This document shows, one piece after another, positions 11,741 through 21,314 of a stretch of DNA of 64,000 bases (its first letter is position 1; every line of letters starts with the position of its first letter). The stretch covers positions 2,418,001 to 2,482,000 of the forward strand of contig NC_079973.1 of NCBI RefSeq assembly GCF_029852145.1. Reading direction: 5' to 3'. Source of the DNA: Microplitis mediator (Eukaryota > Arthropoda > Insecta > Hymenoptera > Braconidae). A program made the position numbers and the translations under genes. Below the pieces are notes generated by a model. The model was not told the origin of the DNA. It saw only the letters and a list, made by a program, of their open reading frames with translations, and did not search any database.

Positions 11741-13690
11741 ATGTGGGCGGATACGGTATTAATTGTATTTATAAGTGTCTGCACAGCTTTGCTAGGAGAA
11801 GGTAAATAAATAAAACTGAAAGTAGCAGACATTAAACTTTTTTATTTTAAACAAACAAATAATAAAATTTTTCAAATTTTATATCAGAAACTTTGAAAAA
11901 ATTTTATTTTACTCAGATCATTTTTTTATTTGAATTTAAAAATTGTCTGGCGCCCGCTACTTTCAGTATCATAATAAATGAATATTTTTAATTGTCTTTG
12001 AGCTAATTAGGTTTAAGTGAACATAAAATAATAAATTTAAATTAAACATATAATTTTTTTTAAGGGTTGACGTGGCTGATGGTGTACAGAACCGAAAAGT
12101 ATCAAAAACTCAAAACCGAAGTTGAAAAACAGAGCAAAAAATGTGAGTACTTATAACCTCTGACTGGCAGAAATCAGTAGAATAATTATTTGATTTAATT
12201 AGTTGTTTTTTTTTATTTAAACTGATGATTAATTGACTGTCTGCAGTGGAAAAACGTAAGGAAGCACATGGAGACTCACTGGACAAACAGCAGAAGAAAA
12301 AAATAGAAAGAGAAGAAGAGAGATTGAAAAATAATAATCGTGATCTGTCGTTAGTCAAAATGAAATCAATGTTTGCTATTGGGTTTGCATTCACGGCATT
12401 GCTCAGTATGTTCAATAGTATATTTGATGGTAAAGTTGTCGCTAAATTGCCATTCGTTCCCATCACATGGATCCAAGGATTGTCGCATAGAAATTTACCT
12501 GGAGATGATTTCACAGAGTGCTCATTTATTTTTTTGTATATTTTATGTACTATGAGCATCAGACAGGTAATTTTTAGTTTTTTATTTTATTTTTAAAAGA
12601 ATCTGCTTGGAAATTAAAAATACCGCCAAGTAATTGAGCTCGTGATGTCAAGAGAAATTTAAAAAATTTTTTGAGTTCATAGAAGTCTAGATATTTAAGT
12701 TTACAAAAAGGGTTCCATGACAACTGATCCCCAACAAGTAATCATACGATAATTGATCCCACAGACAACTGATCCCATTAACAAATTCATAAAATAATTA
12801 ATTATTAATTAATTACTATGTAATTATGTAATTTAGTTGTTGATAAAAATCAATTGATAAATTGTTGATGGGATCAAATGTCAATGGGATCACTTGTGGT
12901 ATAAAATGATTGGGATCAGTTGACGGCACACCTAAAAAAAGTGTTCGGTATTTGAATGACATCATAAATTAAATGAATTTTTAAATTATTAAATTTACAT
13001 AAATTATTTAACGATAGCTCTCATTTGAAGTACGCAAAATATTTACTTACTATTCAGTGTATAAATTAATTATTAAAGATATAAAAAGTATTGCGATGAC
13101 AGTATATTTTTAAAAACAATTTCAATTGCTAAGGAGCTGGATTGATCCCACAGACAACTGATCCCATTAACAAATTCATAAAATAATTAATTATTAACTA
13201 ATTACTATGTAATTATGTAATTTAGTTGATGATAAAAATCAATTGACGATAAATTGTTGATGGGATCAGATATCGGTGGGATCACTTGTGGTATAAAATT
13301 GTTGGGATCAGTTGACGGCACACTTAAAAAAAGTGTTCGGTATTTGAATGACATCACAAATTAAATGAATATTTAAATTATTAAATTTACATAAATTATT
13401 TAACGATAGCTCTCATTTGAAGTACGCAAAATATTTACTTACTATTCAGTGTATAAATTAATTATTCAAGATATAAAAAGTACTGCGAAGGCAGTATATT
13501 TTTAAAAATAATTTAAATTGCTAAGGAGCTGGTGATTTCCTCAATTTAAATTACTAGAGATATTTTATTTTTAATTAACAATTTATAATAATTACAGAAT
13601 ATTCAAAAGTTACTTGGGTTCGCGCCATCAAGAACAGCCAGCAAACAAAGCGGAAGTATCTTCGGGCCACCACCCCAACAGTTCAAATAA
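11741..13690 (+). CDS. Tmco1: TMCO1, ER membrane coiled-coil protein
   Basis: Four exons: 11741-11801, 12065-12142, 12247-12566 and 13598-13690 (183 residues). The first transmembrane segment is DTVLIVFISVCTALLGEG, followed by TWLMVYRTEKY. A charged coiled coil follows (KLKTEVEKQSKKLEKRKE to KKKIEREEERLKNNNRDL). Next are MKSMFAIGFAFTALLSMFNS, GLSHRNLPGDD, CSFIFLYILCTMSIRQNIQK and a C-terminal GPPPQQFK. This matches animal TMCO1 along its whole length with very high conservation. The known protein is an Oxa1/GET1/EMC3 superfamily ER membrane protein, described both as a Ca2+ load-activated channel and as part of a ribosome-associated multipass translocon. Intron 3 contains a 389-bp tandem duplication. 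Confidence 0.95.
11816..11970. repeat. Short inverted-repeat element in TMCO1 intron 1
   Basis: Ends CTGAAAGTAGCAGACATT and CGCCCGCTACTTTCAGTATC are imperfect inverted repeats. They resemble, but differ from, families A and B (CTGAAAGTAGC instead of CTGAAGTTAGC). Confidence 0.5.
12752..13530. repeat. 389-bp tandem duplication in TMCO1 intron 3
   Basis: Two copies, 12752-13140 and 13141-13530, begin ATTGATCCCACAGACAACTG and end TTGCTAAGGAGCTGG. Each contains several GATCCCA/TGGGATC pairs in opposite orientation, so each copy can fold on itself. The copies differ by only scattered substitutions and small indels. Confidence 0.85.
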
Positions 13691-13850
13691 AAAATAAAAA
13701 AATTGAACAATCAGAACAAAAATCCTTGTGAGATAATTCCCGTAAATAATTTTATAAGTAAAATAAATTTATGACATTAATTAATGTGCTTTTTTTATTT
13801 ATACAAACATCCATTTTTTTTACATCTACTTTAATAAAACCTTAGAATAA

Positions 13851-15907
13851 TTAAACAACTTTAGCTCTCATTTCTTCATTTGTGATAAACCGTTCAAAAT
13901 TCAATCTGTAGAGGTCAATTGTCTTGTAGTTTGTGTTTCTGAGATACTCAGTAATACCGCGGCCCACTGCGGGGGCTTGAATGAAACTTTGTTCACCGAA
14001 ACCAGTCGCGAAGAAGATGTTAGAGTACAGAGGATGTGGGCCAACGACCCCGTTCTCATCAAAATAATTGTAATCGTACAATCCAGCCTTTGAAGAAATT
14101 AATTTACTGTTTTTGAAAGACGGCACTCGTTCTACCAGCGAAGGTAAAATTTCTCGATGGAAATAAGTTTCACTATCGAGTAAATTATCTTCACTCACGT
14201 CTTCCATTGACTCAATATTTTCCTTCGGAGGAATTTTACTGGCCATGTAAAGGTTTGTCAAGCTCTCACGTCTGAAGAAGCAACCAGACAGGTCATTTAC
14301 TAAGGGAGTATTTAAATTCGGGCCTTCTGGTGCTTCAAAATAACACAAGTGCCTCGGTCTAGAATGTGAATTAATTAATTAATTAATTATTATCAAGAAC
14401 TACGTAAATAAATTCAAAATTTTTTAATTACCTTGGAATTACAGGCAATGGAACTGAACGTACACCGCAAGTTCGTCCAATTTTCATAAGACTAGAGATA
14501 TGTCCGCTTTGGGTACCAGCAGCAACTACAGCTGCAGCGAATTGGATGATTTTTTTTTCACCAGCCGCTGTCTTCACCTAGTAATTAAATTTACAAAAAT
14601 AAAATTAGACATTGATGCTATAAAATAACTAGAATAATTAAATTACTTACAACAGCATGATTAAGTTTACTGTAAAGATCAGCAGTCGACGGTGAAACGA
14701 TAGTGAAATTTGGAATTTTGCTAAAAATGAATCCTTTGACTTCCGCAGTAGCGATTTCAACCCCAAGAGCTATACATTTCCGTCTCAAGGCTCTCAACAA
14801 CGCATAGGGATTAAATGAACCCTCTTTTTCAGCCCCCATGGTACCGATTGCTATTCCTTCGGTGTTGAGCCACGGGAACATGCGTTGCAGTTGCGTCGCA
14901 GTATAAATAGTAGTCGGTACTCCCATAGAATTTTGTAGTCTCACATTTTTTATGAGTCTCTCAGCGTCCTCGTCCTTGGCCAGGATCAAATTTCCATGGG
15001 GCCTGAACTCTATATCTATATGAGGTTCTTTGTCAATACCCAAGTATTTATTCACATCCCGGATAAATTCGGTACCGAAAAGTGACATTTCAATGTTCTC
15101 TTCTAATGCGTACTGCTGAGTTAAATTGCTGGCTGTCAAAAGCATTGACGATGTATATTCTTCCTAAAATATCAATAAATAATTAAAGTTTAATAAATCT
15201 TTTAATGATACTGAAGTCAGCTGACGTTTAATAATTTTTTCTAAAACGATAAATTGTAAAAAAAATTATTTAGGAAAATTGCATCTACAGTTTTTTAAAT
15301 TTTCTACGTGTGCATATTTTTAGTTTTTTTTTTTTTGTGATGAATTTGTTGGAAAAAATCTATAAATTGTTAATTGTCTGTTAACTTTAGGATGATAATT
15401 TTAGAAGCAGTAATTTTTGGAGTACCATCGGTTTATCTTCAACAACGACAACTTGAAAACCCTTTCCGCCTTCTTTTTGCAGCCAGTAGGCAGCACACAT
15501 TCCCATTATGCCCCCGCCGATTATGAGAACATCAACATGAGTTGGGAAACCAGTCGAATCTATTTCCCATTCATCCCAGTCTGGAGGTGCCGTCTCCTTC
15601 CAAAAAAATACACGCTGTTTGATATCACGAACTTGTCTACCCATCACCCGCATTGTCCGTAATACTGGATGCTCTGGATCTGGTGCTGTCATCCAGTAGT
15701 CATCACCTTCTTCATCTTTCTCCAGTTTTGCTTTGTACTCATCTTCTTCATTGCCCTAAATTCAAAATAAATGAATGAATAAATAAATAAAATAAAATTT
15801 TAAACAGTAAAATTATTTACCTTATCGTAAACAATTGATGAACTATGAAATGATCTAGAGTTTCTGGGAAATAATTGACTACTAGTACGAATAATATTTC
15901 GCAACAT
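13851..15907 (-). CDS. Foxred1: FOXRED1, mitochondrial FAD-dependent oxidoreductase
   Basis: Five exons on the minus strand: 15821-15907 (ATG at 15907), 15426-15755, 14651-15163, 14432-14577 and 13851-14358; 527 residues. The N-terminus is basic and Ser-rich (MLRNIIRTSSQLFPRNSRSF), consistent with mitochondrial import. A Rossmann FAD-binding motif DVLIIGGGIMGMCAAYWLQ is followed by the DAO-type oxidoreductase fold, with GHISSLMKIGRTCGVRSVPL and ATGFGEQSFIQAPAVGRGI. The known protein is an assembly factor of respiratory complex I in the matrix. Residues AGLYDYNYFDENGVVGPHP match the conserved C-terminal domain. The gene is slightly longer than the 486-residue human protein. Intron 2 holds a family A element. 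Confidence 0.9.
15205..15394. repeat. Family A element in FOXRED1 intron 2
   Basis: Termini TGATACTGAAGTCAGCTGAC and GTCTGTTAACTTTAGGATGA, with the shared TTTCTACGTGTGCATATTT interior. Flanks do not show a clean target duplication. Confidence 0.65.
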
Positions 15908-16251
15908 CTTAAGTCTATTTATGTTTATGAATTTTTAATTTAATTAAAAGCGACTGTCATTATTTTTTGAAAATTTGATCAATTGATTTGTCAACAAATA
16001 ATTTTTTTCAATGGATTTTTTTACTGTAACCTCTTGTGTATTCATTTGGAGAACCAAAGGAGTGAAATAAATGACCACGTGGTGTGCGCAGCAGATGCGC
16101 GGGAAATTTTTCAATGTAATAATTTTAAATTAGAAAAAAAATTACTTTTAATCGACAGAATTATATAAATTGTTATAAATTTATGTAAAATAAGTGATTA
16201 TTAATTTTAAGTTGAAATGAAGAATATAATTTTTAGTTGTTGGTTTTTTTT
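15908..16251. other. Intergenic upstream of FOXRED1
   Basis: About 340 bp; presumed FOXRED1 promoter. No repeat or gene recognised. Confidence 0.35.
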
Positions 16252-16986
16252 AACTTCCCGCTAAGAAAATTGAAAATTTTCAAAAATTCAGGAAGTTATT
16301 GGTTTCGGTCCGATTTGCAAAAACCGAATTTCTATCAGATTTTGACGTTTTGAGGTTCTAGGAAGCTATCCTGACTAATTTCACTTGATGTCCGAGTGTA
16401 TGTATGTGTGTACGTACGTACGTACGTATGTACGTGTGTATGTAAATATTCATAACTCTTGAACGGATGAACCGATTTTGATCTTTGAGGTGTCATTCGA
16501 CGCGGCTTGTTAATATCTTGAAGCTGTAAAAATTTGAGCTTAATCGATAGGGTGCGTTCGGAGATATTTCAAAAATAAATTTTTTTCAAAAATGTTTTAT
16601 TTGGATAACTTTTAATTTGCTCGATGGATTGATTCCAAAATCTATTCAGCTCTAAAACTTTATAAGCCGCGTCGAATGCCACCTCAACCATCAAAATCGG
16701 TTCATCCGTTCAAGAGTTATGAATATTCGAATAGACGAAAGAATTCAAAAAAGATTTTTTTTTTGTTTTTTTGAAATTTCTCAAAAACGACTCGATAAAT
16801 CAATTTCAAAATTTGACCAGCTTTAGAACTTTATAAAACACGCCGATTGCCGCCTCAACCATCAAAATCGGTTAATTCGTTCGCGAGATATCGTGGGAGA
16901 AAAAAATGCTAAAAAATGGTTTTTTACAAAACAATGGCATACAAAAGTATTTGCGAGCTCAACGAGCTCGAAAACAGCGGGAAGTT
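16252..16986. mobile_element. Inverted-repeat element with AACTTCCCGCT ends
   Basis: The segment begins AACTTCCCGCT and ends AGCGGGAAGTT. Its interior has opposed near-copies of GAACGGATGAACCGATTTTG and AAATCGGTTCATCCGTTCAA. It also carries a TACG/TATG microsatellite at about 16398-16445. No transposase is present, so it is a non-autonomous element or a decayed one. The right part of the same element, interrupted by the LTR retrotransposon, recurs at 21207-29326. Confidence 0.6.
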
Positions 16987-17460
16987 TTGGGGCTGGCCCG
17001 CAGGCTCAACTTATAGACCGATTTTTTTTTTTAATTTTCGTGAGTAAAAATTTTTTTTGATCACGAATTGAATTTATTTTACTTATTTTCGTGCCACGGA
17101 TGATCAAGAATTTATTTTAAGTCAATTGATCCCCGAAAAGAAATTTGGTGCAGGGTAAATCTTTCAGAGGGCCACTTTGCCCACTTTTGTGTTGTGACCC
17201 GCTGTGAGATGCTGTAACTCATATGGGGTGACCTGAAAAATTATTTTCACCATGAATTGCATTCAATTTACTCATTTTCGCGCCACATTAATTCGTACCG
17301 ATGTAATACTCTGGGGCACGATAGACCCACTTCGAAAAATCATTAGAAAAAAAATTTCTGCGTTCTTTTTTTAAATGACTGCATCCTACAGTTACCTGTA
17401 TCGAATAAAACATTGATGATTTATATAAATTTTTTCAAAGAAATAACTCCATATTCGCTC

Positions 17461-17975
17461 TTATTCAAAGAAGCGATTTGAAACCATTAGAAAAAAAAAT
17501 TGTAAATACTTTTTAATGCATTTGAATATTTTGAATACTTTTGAATCACCCTTCTTATGAGCATTTAACATTACAAATCGTTTTAAATCGCTTCTTTTAA
17601 TGAGGGTCCGAGGCAGATGGTCTTTGTCGAACACAATATCATTCTTGAGGGCTTTGAGGGTAAAGAAAATGTATGCATAGTATGAGTAAAAATTGTAATT
17701 ACTCGAGTACCCCAGGTAGAATCTCATTAAGGGCTTCATTTCGTCAGAAAAATTCTGAAGTTGCTCTTGTCTCGCCTGTTGGAAGTTCATCAATCGTAAC
17801 ACGTGTTTCAAAACTCAATTTTAAACTGGAAATTTGAACATTCAATATTTTAAACAATAAATCATTTCTACACATCGGAGGTAAGCAAATATTTATATTA
17901 ATTAAAAAATTTTTGAATTTTTTTATGCACTGGTCACAAAAAACATATCTGCTTGGATAAGCAATATATATCGTA
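17461..17975 (-). pseudogene. RING-type coding remnant (copy 1), frameshifted
   Basis: On the minus strand from about 17975, the frame reads SRYVFCDQCIKKFKN...ICLPPMCRND and then hits a stop. A 2-bp deletion relative to copy 2, near 17758, breaks the frame before NFSDEMKPLMRFYLGYSS. The FCDQC segment and following Cys residues look like the second half of a RING finger. Spacing and the D-E-M-x-P-x-M-x-F-Y stretch are weakly reminiscent of Zip3/RNF212-type meiotic RING proteins. No first half or start is evident. I regard it as a decayed gene copy; family placement is tentative. Confidence 0.3.
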
Positions 17976-18301
17976 GTGTATAGTTATGTTGCATGACGGC
18001 TATTTTTTATTTAGTTACAGTTTTTTGAAAAGGTCACATAAAAATTTATGAGTTATTTTTGCATACATTAATATTTTCGCCCAGTGTAAGATTCTAATCA
18101 AATAACATAAAAAATGTTTAAACTTATTAAGTTGCATAGAGAAATAATCTTTGACTTAAAACCAAACTAAACTTCCATTCATTTTTTTTTGTATAGCGGG
18201 ATTCATCAAGTGAAAAAAATTTTTTTTTCCATCGTCAAACGGTAACAACACCAGGTGTTACAAGTCCGCATCACAGAAAATCAAGAATACGACAATCAAA
18301 A

Positions 18302-19672
18302 ATGCAGCAATCTGAACGCGAAAGAGGAGCCAACGAATGCCATGATCTCATTCGCGCTATTGAATCTCAAAACGAAGATTACATAAATAATTTAACAACT
18401 ATCAATTTCAATATTAATGAAACTCATCGAGCTTACGGAAATCCTCTACGTGAGGCTTTGAAAGTCGGGAATTATAAAATATTTAAAAAGTTAATAGAAC
18501 TTGGTGCTGATATACACCAACAAATTTTAGCAACTAAAGCATCGATATTAATTGACGTCATATGTTATGCAAATTGCGATATTGTCAAATATATACTAGA
18601 AAACGGCATAGATGTTAATACCAGGTTCGATTTTATGCATCTTAGTTATAACGACGGAACTTTATTGCACATTGCCGCCATTGAAGAAAAAACGGACATT
18701 ATAACATTATTATTAGATAACAATGCTAACATTAATATTAAAAGTTCAAAGGGAATAACTCCTATTACCTATGCTATTAGTTATAGAAACTACAATGCCA
18801 TGGTTACATTAATGAAATATGCGCCTGATCTTTTTTGTCAATTTACATGGAGGTGTGATGAGACTGTAACAAATTTTCATGTAGCTATTGAGGTTGGAAA
18901 CTGGATGATGTTATATGATTGGCTATTTCAATATGCTGATACGATTGATGTTAATAATAATAATATTAATTTATTTACATTCTTTCAATCCCAATTGTTA
19001 CTTCATTACTATATCAGTGTTACTTTTTGCAATGTAGGTGTTATGCGTTATCTGCTAAATGTCGGTCTTGATGTTAATGCTCTGGATTCTGATAATAAAT
19101 TACCTATCGAATTAACACATGAACAAGTTTTTATTAAAATGATTAAAGTACACATCGTGAAATTAATAGCAGCAGGTCTTTACGTATGCGATCGAAATAT
19201 TGAAGCTGTTAGTACCGGAGAATTCGATCATGATTTAGCTCTGTGTCGGTCAGAAGTTGAAAAAATGAAAAAAAATAAAATAGAAGGAACTAATATTACA
19301 CTTTTAGAGGTTTTACATAAAAATATTCATTACTCGGCACAGTACTTAAAGTCTGTTGATTTGGTGAGTATACTCGAACGTGAACCTAGTGAACTTATTT
19401 TTCCAGAGTATTCTATGTATGACCGTATGCTTTTTTTTAAATTGCTAAGAGTTTTTAAAAGAGTTTGTTACATAAAAGATTCTGAAGAAATTATTTATAA
19501 TATTTTTTATGAACTACAACTTCCTGGTACTTTCGTTAGGAATATATATATCCACTTGTCAAATAATGATTTAGAAAAAATAATTCAACCCTCACATGAA
19601 AAAAAAAGATATATAATGGAATTTTACCGTAAAATTGGAAGGAAAAATAACTTACCTGAGAATGAAAACTAA
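18302..19672 (+). CDS. Intronless ankyrin-repeat protein with PRANC-like C-terminus (copy 1)
   Basis: A single open frame of 456 residues with no introns. Residues about 45-280 form ankyrin-type repeats, for example GNPLREALKVGNYKIFKKLI, DGTLLHIAAIEEKTDIITLL and GITPITYAISYRNYNAMVTL. The C-terminal ~170 residues (from about CRSEVEKMKK to LSNNDLEKIIQ) have the shape of the PRANC domain. That shape is a Cys-Glu-x-Met-Lys start, an aromatic-rich FPEYSMYDRMLFF, and a terminal LP...IHLSNNDLEKII resembling an F-box-like helix set. In known families ankyrin-PRANC proteins act as substrate adaptors of cullin-1 ubiquitin ligases; they occur in poxviruses, some Wolbachia and parasitoid wasps. There is no signal peptide. 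A possible 5' UTR intron acceptor (TGTATAG) lies near 18197. It pairs with 30993-32372. The function in this host is unknown. Confidence 0.8.
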   Translation: MQQSERERGANECHDLIRAIESQNEDYINNLTTINFNINETHRAYGNPLREALKVGNYKIFKKLIELGADIHQQILATKASILIDVICYANCDIVKYILENGIDVNTRFDFMHLSYNDGTLLHIAAIEEKTDIITLLLDNNANINIKSSKGITPITYAISYRNYNAMVTLMKYAPDLFCQFTWRCDETVTNFHVAIEVGNWMMLYDWLFQYADTIDVNNNNINLFTFFQSQLLLHYYISVTFCNVGVMRYLLNVGLDVNALDSDNKLPIELTHEQVFIKMIKVHIVKLIAAGLYVCDRNIEAVSTGEFDHDLALCRSEVEKMKKNKIEGTNITLLEVLHKNIHYSAQYLKSVDLVSILEREPSELIFPEYSMYDRMLFFKLLRVFKRVCYIKDSEEIIYNIFYELQLPGTFVRNIYIHLSNNDLEKIIQPSHEKKRYIMEFYRKIGRKNNLPENEN

Positions 19673-20171
19673 ACCCGATATTGACATTTAAAATTTTTAC
19701 TATATTAAGAATTAAAATTATTGTTTGTATTTAATATTTACTACAAGAAAATGTAAGAATATATGAGATGTAATAGTAATAATAACTTCATGTTGTAATA
19801 ACATTTAAAAAAATGGTACTCAATGTTTTATTCCTTATCATGTTTCCACTCTTATATATTTTATTAAAGTGTAAACTTTTAAAACTCTGAAGTCCAATAG
19901 TAATAATTCACTCATGATATAATTATCGACTTAATTCATTAAAAAAAATTAACTTTACTCTGAAGGATCAACTTGAACAACAATAATCTATTATTAGTCG
20001 CACATAGAAAACTCGTTTTTAATTAATGGTATGCATGTATGGAATTCTTTACCGCCAGAACTAACGACAATGCAAACTTTTGAAGAATTTAAGATTGCTT
20101 GTTTCAATAATTTTTTTGAATGTCAATAATTAATTAATTAATCTTTTTGTTAAAATGTAAAACATACACAT
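19673..20171. other. 3' flank of ankyrin-PRANC copy 1
   Basis: AT-rich with several AATAAA/ATTAAA-like signals; nearly identical to 32373-32871. No gene seen. Confidence 0.5.
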
Positions 20172-20802
20172 TAGGGTGGTCCTTATTTTGGACTTTTTCG
20201 AATTCTTATGCTCCCAGAGGCTTATGTGGTTCTTACTTTTTTTCACTCTACTGCACATTAACGCACTATTGTCTTATTTAGCGAACTGCGCTTTAATTTT
20301 TTGAAAATATTCGTTTGTTCAAAAAAAAAAAAAACTCGTCCAAAGCTCCTGATTACTGTATCAGTGCAACAAAGATATGCCGTTCACCCACTTGGGTGCG
20401 AGAATGAAAAAAAGTAAGAACTCCTGATAAGGATGCAGAGTGGTTTGATATGTAATTTGAAAAAAATTTTAGATCAAAATAAATAAAATAATTTTTTTTT
20501 TTTTTTTGATCATGCTGTATCCCCAAAATTATAGTAGCTGAAAATCTGTAAAAATTCTGAGGAGTAGCTGCTAATATAAGGATAAAGTCTACAGAGTTTC
20601 AAATTTTTTAAACAATTACTTTAGCCAGAATAGAAAATTAATTGTTCAATGCCAATAACCCCGTGTTATTTAAATGGGAAACTTACATCGCTGTGCGGCA
20701 CGGGTTGAAATTGAGATAGAGACCTGAAACTTTGAGGATATTTTTTTTTATTTATTTCGAACCACATAAGCCTCTGGGAGCATAAAAATTCAAAAAAGTC
20801 CA
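20172..20802. mobile_element. TAGGGTGG inverted-repeat element, right end truncated
   Basis: Same element as 32872-33516, but it loses its last bases at AAAAGTCCA, where the sequence switches to a different repeat (CATTTGATTCGGTACC). The break coincides with the right boundary of duplication copy 1. Confidence 0.75.
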
Positions 20803-20812
20803 TTTGATTCGG

Positions 20813-21206
20813 TACCATTTAAATATAGTGGAAACCTAAACATGCAAACATGCAAATAACCTTCTCAATAAGACAATTTATAGATAAATTGAGAAAAATA
20901 TAGATAGCCCGAACTGGGAATCGAACCCAGACCAATTCGGTATCGCGCCGAGTGCTCTACCAGTTGAGCTATCCGGTCCTATACTATATTCTGTTCAATT
21001 TGATCTATAACTTATTGAGCCACACCGTCCATCGTACGGTAATACACCATTTAAATATAGTGGAAACCTAAACATGCAAACATGCAAATAACCTTCTCAA
21101 TAAGACAATTTATAGATAAATTGAGAAAAATATAGATAGCCCGAACTGGGAATCGAACCCAGACCAATTCGGTATCGCGCCGAGTGCTCTACCAGTTGAA
21201 CTATCC
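20813..21206 (-). repeat. Two tandem tRNA-derived (SINE-like) repeats
   Basis: Two copies with a 236-bp period (start ACCATTTAAATATAGTGG at about 20813 and 21049). On the minus strand each has a tRNA-like head (copy 1 about 20907-20981) with a perfect A box TAGCTCAACTGG and B box GGTTCGATTCC. An unrelated tail (TTTCTCAATTTATCTATAAA ... GGTTTCCACTATATTT) follows. The head folds as a tRNA only imperfectly: acceptor pair 2-71 is mismatched and position 33 is not T. It is therefore a pseudo-tRNA and not a working tRNA gene. Copy 2 is cut off exactly where duplication copy 2 begins. Confidence 0.7.
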
Positions 21207-21314
21207 ATTGGTTTCGGTCCGATTTGCAAAAACCGAATTTCTATCAGATTTTGACGTTTTGAGGTTCTAGGAAGCTATCCTGACTAATTTCACTTGATGC
21301 CCGAGTGTATGTAT

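Larger units (their letters stand above)
16298..20802. repeat. Segmental duplication, copy 1
   Basis: Aligns with 21207-33499 after removing the LTR element (21315-28750 plus its 4-bp duplication) and a 318-bp TA-flanked insertion (30298-30615). Homology starts at ATTGGTTTCGGTCCG and ends at AAAAGTCCA. The copy includes an AACTTCCCGC element portion, a RING-like remnant, an ankyrin-PRANC gene and a truncated TAGGGTGG element. Non-coding parts are nearly identical between the copies. Confidence 0.92.

Noticed and set aside
12110..12559. 149-codon minus-strand frame
   Set aside because: Antisense shadow of the TMCO1 exons.
20907..20981. A functional tRNA gene on the minus strand
   Set aside because: A and B boxes are perfect, but the acceptor stem has a mismatch, position 33 is not T, the anticodon stem has a mismatch, and the sequence is part of a longer tandem repeat with a constant non-tRNA tail.
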